Both the position numbers and the translations under genes were made by a program. A DNA stretch of 48,261 nt, taken from NCBI GenBank assembly GCA_003150515.1, contig QALW01000050.1, positions 1 through 48,261 on the forward strand, given 5' to 3'. Shown here piece after piece: positions 1 to 6,950 of the stretch. This DNA is from Selenomonadales bacterium (GTDB lineage Bacteria > Bacillota > Clostridia > Christensenellales > QALW01). How positions within the stretch are numbered: position 1 is the first letter of the stretch; each line of letters opens with the position of its first letter. The notes under the pieces were generated by a model. The model had not been told where the DNA came from. It did no database searches and saw only the letters and a list, made by a program, of their open reading frames with translations.

Positions 1-927
1 CTGTTTGTCGGCTCTCCGAAAGTGGGTAAAAGTTTTATGATGGCACAGCTTGCGTATCATATTAGCACAGGCACGCCCCTTTGGAATTACAAAGTGAAAC
101 AGGCAACCGTACTCTATTTTGCACTTGAAGATGATTACCCACGCTTACAGCGAAGATTATTCAAAATGTTCGGTGCTGACGGAACGGAAAATCTATACTT
201 TGCAACGCAATGCAAAACGTTAGACGGAGGTTTGGACGAACAGATAAGAGGGTTTATTCGTGAGCACCCGGATACGGGACTTATCATAATCGACACATTA
301 AAGCGAGTGCGTGAGGTAGGCGGAGCCGATTATAGTTACGCAAGCGATTATGATGTGGTTGCGAAGCTGAAAGCATTAGCCGATAGTTGCAAGGTTGCAA
401 TGCTGATAGTTCACCATACCCGAAAGCAACAAGCCGGTGATAAGTTCGATACTATTTCAGGTACAAACGGTTTGCTTGGTGCAGCAGATGGTGCGTTTGT
501 GCTAAGTAAAGAAAAACGAACTTCAAATAATGCTACACTTGACATTATCGGCAGAGATCAACCCGACCAAAGAATACAGCTTGTGAAAGACCCGGGAACA
601 TTGGTGTGGGATTTTGAAAAAGCTGAAACAGAACTTTGGATTGAACCGCCGGATCCGTTGCTTGAGAAAATTTCAAATACTCTTTTTGCGGAAAGTGATT
701 CTTGGTGCGGAACGGCTTCTCAACTGTGCGAAATAATCGGCGACGATATTAAGCCGAATGTTTTGTCTTTGAAGTTGAGCATAAATTCAAACAGACTTCT
801 AAAAGATTATGACATTCATTACAAAGCAAGCCGAACACACAGCGGTCGCAAGTTATCTCTATGGAAAGCCGGCGTGTCAATGTGTGACGACCGTGACAAA
901 CATTTTGAGAGTAGCGGCACTGTATAA
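1..927 (+). CDS. RepA-like AAA ATPase/helicase of a mobile element, 5' end cut off by window
   Basis: The reading frame is open from the first base, so the N-terminus lies outside the window. The first codons encode a Walker A loop (GSPKVGKS). A Walker B-like segment follows (LIIIDTLKRV, about 95 residues in), then the VHHTRK and SGTNGLLGAADG segments typical of RepA/KaiC-fold hexameric helicases carried by plasmids and integrative elements. The family unwinds or loads at a replication origin, and its role here is inferred from similarity and from the MobV relaxase downstream. The C-terminal 100 residues are not diagnostic and may be a winged-helix tail. The GTG at 22 is inside the Walker A motif and cannot be the true start. 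Confidence 0.8.
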   Translation: MFVGSPKVGKSFMMAQLAYHISTGTPLWNYKVKQATVLYFALEDDYPRLQRRLFKMFGADGTENLYFATQCKTLDGGLDEQIRGFIREHPDTGLIIIDTLKRVREVGGADYSYASDYDVVAKLKALADSCKVAMLIVHHTRKQQAGDKFDTISGTNGLLGAADGAFVLSKEKRTSNNATLDIIGRDQPDQRIQLVKDPGTLVWDFEKAETELWIEPPDPLLEKISNTLFAESDSWCGTASQLCEIIGDDIKPNVLSLKLSINSNRLLKDYDIHYKASRTHSGRKLSLWKAGVSMCDDRDKHFESSGTV

Positions 928-960
928 AACATTGTCACCACCGTCACGGTTTGTCACGCA

Positions 961-1110
961 ATAAAGTTTTTGCAGGGTGCAGGAGGCTTTTTTCAAAAAG
1001 CCGCACCTGCCACTCGGAGAGCGCAAAACCTGCTTGCAGGTTGCATTTTTGATAGGCTTGCCTGTCAAAAGTGCTTTTGCGTTACTCTTGACAAGAGTAA
1101 CAGAACCGAG
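961..1110. other. Candidate origin of transfer (oriT) upstream of the relaxase
   Basis: This non-coding stretch packs several hairpins just before the MobV gene. There is a GGCTTTTT/AAAAAGCC stem near 990, GATAGGC/GCCTGTC arms near 1050-1067, and a perfect 9-bp inverted repeat GTTACTCTT-GAC-AAGAGTAAC at 1081-1101. MobV relaxases nick at inverted repeats immediately upstream of their own gene, so position and structure fit an oriT. The nick site cannot be assigned from sequence alone. Confidence 0.5.
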
Positions 1111-1143
1111 TACGGTCGTATTTAAGAGATTGGAGGTGTAATT

Positions 1144-2304
1144 ATGGAAAGAACGATAAGCGCAATGGTTGGCAAAGGCTCTGTAAATCACAACAGCCGC
1201 AAGTTCAAGGCTGAAAATGTTGACGGCAGTCGAACACATTTGAACATCGATTATTGCAACGAAAACATCAAAGATGTGTATCACGAATTGTTTGACGAAG
1301 CGCTCGAAAGATACAACGAAAAACAGACAAGAGCCGACAGAAAAATAGAAAATTACTATGAAAAAATCAGAAATTCCAAGCAAGAAAAGCCGTTTCACGA
1401 GTTGATTTTGCAGATAGGCGATAAAGAAAATATGAGTGCCGAAAGCGAAAACGGACGGCTTGCAATAGAGATTTTGGATAAATATTTTCAAGGTTTTCAA
1501 GAGAGAAATCCCAACCTAAAGGTGTTCTCTGCTCACTTGCACGCAGACGAGGCAACGCCACATTTGCACATTGATTTTGTCCCGTTCACAACCGGCAGCA
1601 AGCGTGGGCTTGATACAAGAGTGTCGCTCAAACAAGCACTTGCCGCACAAGGATTTAAGGGCGGAACTCGTGGAGATACCGAGTGGAATCAGTGGGTAAA
1701 CGCAGAAAAATCGGCGCTTGCATTTGTTATGGAACGCTACGGAATCAAGTGGGAGCATAAAGGTACGCACGAGGAACGCTTATCCGTTATGGATTATAAA
1801 AAGCAGGAACGAACTGTGGAACTTGAAAAATTAGGTGCCGAAATCGAGAAAAAACAAACCGAATTTAACGCTCTGTCCGACAGAATATTGAATTATGACG
1901 AGGGTTTGGAACGCCTGCAAACGGTGGAAGAAATGCTCGATACCGCACCCGAATATCAACTGTCCGAGCCGCAAGGCTTTATGACGGCAAAGGCGTACAA
2001 AACAAAAATTGCCGAGCCACTCATAGGCAAATTGAAGTCGCTGGTTAAAACGGCATTGGCTCGTTGCTTTGAGGCTTGGGACAATTATCACAGGCTGAAT
2101 GTTACCAACGCTAACCTGTATCGTGAAAACGAAATGCTGACGAAAATCAACAGCAAATTAAAATCCGAAAACGAAACTCTGCGTTCGGAAGTCAAGGATT
2201 ACAAGCTGTTACGCAAGGTTTTCGGTCATAAACAGATAGACGATTTGCTTGAAAAAGCAAGAAATATCAAAGGTCAAAAGCGTGAAAAGCCACGCTCAAG
2301 ATAA
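1144..2304 (+). CDS. MobV-family relaxase (Pre/Mob plasmid recombination enzyme)
   Basis: A 386-residue protein that starts at an ATG behind a good GGAGGTG ribosome binding site. The MobV signature is visible at about residues 130-142: HLHADEATPHLHIDF, the HxDExxPHxH metal-binding motif of Pre/Mob relaxases. The N-terminal 100 residues carry the conserved start region of this family (RTISAMVGKGSVNHN). The last third is charged and probably coiled coil (ELEKLGAEIEKKQ onwards). MobV proteins nick oriT and lead the strand in conjugative mobilization with help from another element's type IV secretion system. It follows the RepA-like ATPase and precedes TnpV. No integrase or coupling protein is in the window, so the element is probably mobilizable rather than self-transmissible. 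Confidence 0.93.
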   Translation: MERTISAMVGKGSVNHNSRKFKAENVDGSRTHLNIDYCNENIKDVYHELFDEALERYNEKQTRADRKIENYYEKIRNSKQEKPFHELILQIGDKENMSAESENGRLAIEILDKYFQGFQERNPNLKVFSAHLHADEATPHLHIDFVPFTTGSKRGLDTRVSLKQALAAQGFKGGTRGDTEWNQWVNAEKSALAFVMERYGIKWEHKGTHEERLSVMDYKKQERTVELEKLGAEIEKKQTEFNALSDRILNYDEGLERLQTVEEMLDTAPEYQLSEPQGFMTAKAYKTKIAEPLIGKLKSLVKTALARCFEAWDNYHRLNVTNANLYRENEMLTKINSKLKSENETLRSEVKDYKLLRKVFGHKQIDDLLEKARNIKGQKREKPRSR

Positions 2305-2328
2305 ATAAATTTATGGAGGTAAAACAAA

Positions 2329-2712
2329 ATGACAAACACAATTTTTGAACAATCGGGCGGTACTTACACACAGGTCGGCGAGTTTATGTTACCCGACTTA
2401 TCCTTACCAGCGGAAGAAAAAACACAGGCACATATCAGCGTGTGGGCATTGAGGCATAAACGATATTTAAAACAAAATCATAAGGTGATTTATTACAACC
2501 TGCTCACAAGCGGTAAGCTTAATAACTACATTGCCGACATTGAAAGCCAAGCGCAACACCTTTTTTCTCGGTTGGTAAAAGACTTAGCCGAAAAAGAAAA
2601 TATAGCCGAAGAACTCAAAGCAACCGATATGATGCTATGGGTGCGGAAAATGAACAATATCCGTAACCGAGCAACAGAAATAGTAAATGCTGAACTAATT
2701 TATATCGTATAA
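2329..2712 (+). CDS. TnpV-like transposon-encoded protein
   Basis: A 127-residue protein behind TGGAGGT. The C-terminal half has the TnpV signature seen in clostridial transposons of the Tn4451 type: RYLKQNHKVIYYNLLTSGKL, then LKATDMMLWVRKMNNIRNRA and a terminal ELIY. The function of TnpV is not established. It travels with serine-recombinase and Mob elements in Clostridia, so it is a marker of mobile DNA. It sits 24 bp after the relaxase and is followed at once by a strong terminator, which closes the backbone transcription unit before the defence cargo begins. Confidence 0.85.
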   Translation: MTNTIFEQSGGTYTQVGEFMLPDLSLPAEEKTQAHISVWALRHKRYLKQNHKVIYYNLLTSGKLNNYIADIESQAQHLFSRLVKDLAEKENIAEELKATDMMLWVRKMNNIRNRATEIVNAELIYIV

Positions 2713-2719
2713 ACATCAC

Positions 2720-2750
2720 AGCGGCAGGGAGAAATCTCTGCCGCTTTTTT
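2720..2750 (+). terminator. Intrinsic terminator after TnpV
   Basis: An 11-bp stem (AGCGGCAGGGA with TCTCTGCCGCT, one G-T pair) closes a GAAA tetraloop and runs into six Ts. It separates the mobilization genes from the cassette downstream. Confidence 0.9.
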
Positions 2751-2816
2751 GCATTATTGTTAGACTGAATTACTTTGATGAAACGAAAACAAATTAAGCG
2801 TTCGTGTAATTTGTTG

Positions 2817-2845
2817 TTGTGTTTATAGAGAATGTATGATATACT
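2817..2845 (+). promoter_or_regulatory. Probable sigma-A promoter of the regulator/methyltransferase cassette
   Basis: TTGTGT at 2817-2822 and TATACT at 2840-2845 are separated by 17 bp. An overlapping TATGAT at 2835-2840 is an alternative -10. Transcription from here would start near 2852, which supports the ATG at 2884 rather than an earlier in-frame ATG at 2836 as the regulator start. Confidence 0.5.
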
Positions 2846-2883
2846 GTAACCATAGAATTAACAACTCATACAAGAGGTGCACT

Positions 2884-3102
2884 ATGGCTGTCAGTTATAA
2901 TAAATTGTGGAAACTCCTTATAGATAAAAATATGAAGAAAAAAGAACTCGGAGAAGCTGCCGGGATAAGTAATACCCTAATTGCCAAGTTAGGGAAAAAT
3001 GAAAATGTTACAGTAGAAGTACTTGTAAAAATATGCACAGCTCTTGATTGTAATATAGAAGATATTATGGAATTAGTCCCTGATGATAAACAGGCAATAT
3101 AA
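2884..3102 (+). CDS. Small Cro/CI-type (Xre) helix-turn-helix regulator of the defence cassette
   Basis: A 72-residue protein. The ATG at 2884 is chosen because AAGAGGTG lies 5-6 bases upstream, while the longer in-frame start at 2836 overlaps the predicted promoter. Almost the whole protein is one HTH domain: KKKELGEAAGISNTLIAKLG (residues about 19-38) followed by VEVLVKICTALDCNIEDIMEL. It lies 14 bp before the methyltransferase gene. Small regulators in this position are common in restriction-modification loci (C-protein-like), where they delay nuclease expression. That role is inferred from position, and no operator repeats were identified. Confidence 0.85.
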   Translation: MAVSYNKLWKLLIDKNMKKKELGEAAGISNTLIAKLGKNENVTVEVLVKICTALDCNIEDIMELVPDDKQAI

Positions 3103-3116
3103 AAGAGGTAGATATA

Positions 3117-5702
3117 ATGAAAAATTCAAATAAACCGACATATATTAGCTTGTTCAGTAGCGCAGGAGTTGGGTGCTATGGCTTTAAATTAGAGGGATTT
3201 GATTGTGTTGCTACAAATGAACTTATATCAAGAAGATTAGAAATTCAAAAATTCAATAACAAATGTAAATATAATAGTGGATATATTTGTGGTGATATAA
3301 CAGATGATACAATAAAGGCTAATCTATACAACCAAATTTCATTTTGGAAAAAGAATGAAGGAATTTCTCGTATTGATGTTGTTGTTGCGACACCACCTTG
3401 TCAAGGAATGTCCGTAGCAAACCATAAAAAGAACGAAAATGAAATTATTCGTAATTCTTTAGTTGTTGAGTCTATAAAGATCATTAAGAAAATAAACCCC
3501 AAATTTTTTGTTTTTGAAAATGTTCCGGCATTTATGAAGACGATTTGCACAGATGTTGATGGAGAACATAAAACTATTGCTGCTGCAATTGAAAAAAATT
3601 TAGGAAATGAGTATTCTTATGCTTCTAGAGTGATAAATTTTAAAAACTATGGGGCTTGTTCAAGCAGACAGCGTACAGTTGTTATTGGTGTTTCAAAAGA
3701 TTTTGCCGATGAAGTTTCTCCGTTTGAATTATACCCTGATTTTGTGAAAGAGCATACATTAAGAGAAGTCATTGGAAATTTAAGGCCGTTAAAAAAGTTC
3801 GGAGAAATTGATGAAGATGATATTTATCATTCATTTAGAATTTATCCTGAACATATGAGAGCTTGGATTGCTGATATAAAAGAGGGACAATCTGCTTTTG
3901 ATAACGAAGACGACTGTAAAAAACCACATCGTATTATAAATGGTAAAATTGTTATTAATCAACGAAAAAATGCAGATAAATATACTCGTCAATACTGGGA
4001 TAAAGTAGGACCTTGCATTCATACAAGGAATGATCAGATGGCTAGTCAAAATACTGTTCATCCAAGCGATGACAGAGTTTTCAGTATAAGAGAACTAATG
4101 CTTATGATGACGGTTCCTCGGTCTTTTAAATGGGTAGAAACAGATTTTGCAGATTTGAATGCTCTCCCGTTTGAAAAAAAACGAGCATTTTTAAAGAAAG
4201 AAGAAATCAAAATTAGACAATCATTGGGTGAAGCGGTACCTACAGTGATTTTTCAATCAATAGCTAAGAAAATAAAAGATGTATTAAAATATACGCCTAT
4301 AAACACAGCAACGATTAATAAATTGGTGCAGTCTCATCAATTGAGTGATGTTAATGCTTTAAAAAGATTTATTTCTGATAATCCTTTAAATTTGTCATCA
4401 GCAACATTAGGGCATATTGCTGAGTTGGCGAATACTAATCGAACAGACAATGCAGCCTTTTTTACAAGTAAAACTTTAATTACCGAAATGATGAAAGCTT
4501 TGCCTGATTCAGATAAAGAAACAGTTAGAATTCTTGAACCGTCCGTTGGAGTCGGAAATTTCATACCACTCATTGCTAAAAAGTTTGAGGATAAAAGTAT
4601 CATTCTTGATGTAGTAGATATTGATGAAAATAGTTTGGATATTGCCAAATTGATTTTAAGTCATTATAATATCCGAAAAAACTGCACGATAAACTTCATA
4701 AATGCAGACTTCTTATTGTATGATTTTTCAGATAAATATGACTACATAATCGGAAATCCGCCTTTTTATAAAATGAAAGCAAACAATCCTCTTCTAAGTA
4801 TTTATCGTAAAAATGCAGTTAATATAGCTACTACAAATATTTGTTCTTTCTTTTTGGATAAAGCGCTTAGTATAGGAAATTATGTTGCGCTAGTATTTCC
4901 TAAATTTTTACTTAATACTCCGGAATTTGCACAAACGAGAAAGTATTTGTCAGATAAGGCGGTAGATTGCATTATTGATTTTGGGGAAAGAGGCTTCCCT
5001 GGCGTTCTTATAGAAACATTAGCGATTTTTATCAATAATCTTAGTCGTCCGTCAAATACTCGTGTAGTGTCAATTACAAACGGAAAATTTATGATACAAT
5101 CACAGAATTATATTTTTGATAGTAAATTGCCATATTGGATTCTATATCGCAATGATAACTTTGATTCTGTGTGTAAGAAACTTGACTTTAATGTTTTTAA
5201 AGTGTTTCGAGACAGGCAGATAACAAATAAAGTGCTTTCGTCAGAGGGAGATATTCGTGTGCTAAAATCTCGCAATATTAGTAATGATGGAAGCATAGTG
5301 AATATAGATGGATACGATTCATATATCTCATATGACGATGCAAAAAATTTATCGGTTTATGGCTATTTAAATTGTGATAATGCATATCTTACACCCAATA
5401 TGACGTACAAGCCACGTATGATAAAAAAACCAAAAGGGTGTCTTGTAAACGGTTCTTTGGCTATTTTAATACCCCAAAAAGGTACTACTATTACTGAAAA
5501 GCAAATGGCATTTTTTTCAACGCAAGAATACAGAAAGTTTTATCAAATTGCAAGAAACTATCAAACAAGATCATTAAATGTTGATGCGTGTTCTGTATTC
5601 TTTTATGGAATATTGAGGGATAAGGCCAAAAAAGTACCTATAATTGAAAGACTTGACGAAAAAGAAAACAATCAAAGTAGCATCTTTGATTATACAAAGT
5701 GA
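3117..5702 (+). CDS. Fused C5-cytosine / N6-adenine DNA methyltransferase
   Basis: An 861-residue protein with two complete methyltransferase modules. The N-terminal module (about 1-390) has the m5C motifs in canonical order: SAM loop FSSAGVGCYG (13-22), catalytic PPCQG (93-97), ENVP (134-137), SRQRTV (183-188), RELMLMMTVP (325-334) and GEAVP (371-375). The second module (about 440-861) has the N6-adenine SAM motif EPSVGVGNF (474-482), catalytic NPPF (547-550) and a C-terminal target-recognition-like region, resembling TaqI/Eco57I-type enzymes. Both active sites look intact. Two modification chemistries in one chain would suit a non-palindromic target needing a different methyl mark on each strand; MnlI is a precedent with separate m5C and m6A enzymes plus an HNH nuclease. 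The stop overlaps the leader of the HNH gene. Confidence 0.93.
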   Translation: MKNSNKPTYISLFSSAGVGCYGFKLEGFDCVATNELISRRLEIQKFNNKCKYNSGYICGDITDDTIKANLYNQISFWKKNEGISRIDVVVATPPCQGMSVANHKKNENEIIRNSLVVESIKIIKKINPKFFVFENVPAFMKTICTDVDGEHKTIAAAIEKNLGNEYSYASRVINFKNYGACSSRQRTVVIGVSKDFADEVSPFELYPDFVKEHTLREVIGNLRPLKKFGEIDEDDIYHSFRIYPEHMRAWIADIKEGQSAFDNEDDCKKPHRIINGKIVINQRKNADKYTRQYWDKVGPCIHTRNDQMASQNTVHPSDDRVFSIRELMLMMTVPRSFKWVETDFADLNALPFEKKRAFLKKEEIKIRQSLGEAVPTVIFQSIAKKIKDVLKYTPINTATINKLVQSHQLSDVNALKRFISDNPLNLSSATLGHIAELANTNRTDNAAFFTSKTLITEMMKALPDSDKETVRILEPSVGVGNFIPLIAKKFEDKSIILDVVDIDENSLDIAKLILSHYNIRKNCTINFINADFLLYDFSDKYDYIIGNPPFYKMKANNPLLSIYRKNAVNIATTNICSFFLDKALSIGNYVALVFPKFLLNTPEFAQTRKYLSDKAVDCIIDFGERGFPGVLIETLAIFINNLSRPSNTRVVSITNGKFMIQSQNYIFDSKLPYWILYRNDNFDSVCKKLDFNVFKVFRDRQITNKVLSSEGDIRVLKSRNISNDGSIVNIDGYDSYISYDDAKNLSVYGYLNCDNAYLTPNMTYKPRMIKKPKGCLVNGSLAILIPQKGTTITEKQMAFFSTQEYRKFYQIARNYQTRSLNVDACSVFFYGILRDKAKKVPIIERLDEKENNQSSIFDYTK

Positions 5703-5710
5703 GGAATAAT

Positions 5711-6934
5711 ATGTTAACACAACAGAATATAATAGATTTTTGCAATCAGTATGATTATGACATAAGAAAAACAGGAAACGGCAGGTGGATAGACCAAAAA
5801 TGTGCCGCTGATGTGGTTACTGTGATTGCGGATTGTATATACAACTATGAGTCGGAAAATCCAAGAAGTACTTTCACTACACCTGATATATGGCATTATG
5901 ATTACGCTGTTGAAAATGTTGAAGCTATATTTAAGAAACCTGGAGTTGAAAGTACAGCAGCTAAAAATGAATATGATAAATTTTTTCAGCAACCAATGGA
6001 AATGTTAGCATATGCGCAAGTGCTTACAAAATCAAAAAGAGGCAATCGTAATTACTATAAAGTAAATAACAAAGAAATATTGGAATATATCGCTTTGCGA
6101 GAGCGAAATGCCCTTTTCTTCCTAAAAACTTATATAGAAAAGACGCTTAACGATAGTGGAATTTATAATGCCTTTGAGAATTTCTTCAATAGACAAACTA
6201 AAGATACTTATCAAGCGGTAAAGAAAACTTTTTCTAACTTTACAATTAAGTATACAAAAATAAATGGTGAAGTTGAGTGTAATAGAATTTTTATTAAAGT
6301 TTTAAATCCATTGGCTTATTTTAATAATTCTTGTGGAACGGAAAGAGGCAGACTTTCTGATCAAAATATTACTTACGATATGCTTATGTATAATCGCAAT
6401 AATTTTAGAGATATTTATTCAGATAAGCCAAAAGGCGTAACAAGAAAAGAGTACGCTGCTTCCCATCCAGTTGAGGTTAATGAGGCATATTATCATTACC
6501 AGTCTACAAAAGCTAAAAGATTTCTTCGTTTGTTTAATGATCAAAATCGTGGAGGACAAACAGAACATCTTGAACAAGCTCATATGTCAGATAAAGCTAT
6601 CCATATGCATCATATTTTTCCGGAATCTGTTTATCCCGAAATATGTTACTATTTAGAAAATATAATTGCTCTTACACCTACACAGCATCTTAACTATGCT
6701 CATCCAAACGGACACACGCAAGAAATTGATGAGCAGTATCAACACTTGTTGTTACTTTCGAAAGCGGACAGAATCCAAGAGAATTTAACCGATGCTGCAG
6801 TAGAACAAATCTATGAATTTTCAAGATTTTTATTTGTGCTTAATGTTGGTTTTGATAATGATGATATATTAGATATTGCCGATATGGACTTTGGCGCCGT
6901 TGTAAATGCGATTAATGTACACTATGCGGCATAA
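5711..6934 (+). CDS. HNH endonuclease, probable restriction enzyme of the cassette
   Basis: A 407-residue protein. The ATG at 5711 follows GTGAGGAA, which overlaps the methyltransferase stop, so the two are translationally close. An HNH-type nuclease core sits near the C-terminus: HMHHIFPES (about 298-306), ENIIALTP with the central Asn (about 316-323), then QHLNYAHP. The first 280 residues match no family I can name and are the likely DNA-recognition part. Directly downstream of an m5C/m6A methyltransferase, the obvious role is the cognate restriction endonuclease, by analogy with HNH type IIS enzymes such as MnlI. Recognition site and cleavage positions cannot be read from sequence. Confidence 0.8.
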   Translation: MLTQQNIIDFCNQYDYDIRKTGNGRWIDQKCAADVVTVIADCIYNYESENPRSTFTTPDIWHYDYAVENVEAIFKKPGVESTAAKNEYDKFFQQPMEMLAYAQVLTKSKRGNRNYYKVNNKEILEYIALRERNALFFLKTYIEKTLNDSGIYNAFENFFNRQTKDTYQAVKKTFSNFTIKYTKINGEVECNRIFIKVLNPLAYFNNSCGTERGRLSDQNITYDMLMYNRNNFRDIYSDKPKGVTRKEYAASHPVEVNEAYYHYQSTKAKRFLRLFNDQNRGGQTEHLEQAHMSDKAIHMHHIFPESVYPEICYYLENIIALTPTQHLNYAHPNGHTQEIDEQYQHLLLLSKADRIQENLTDAAVEQIYEFSRFLFVLNVGFDNDDILDIADMDFGAVVNAINVHYAA

Positions 6935-6950
6935 AATGTGAGGAAAATGT

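Noticed and set aside
877..1500. Long open frame on the minus strand over the oriT region and relaxase
   Set aside because: It is antisense to the relaxase, has no ribosome binding site or recognised motif, and its 3' half mirrors relaxase codons.
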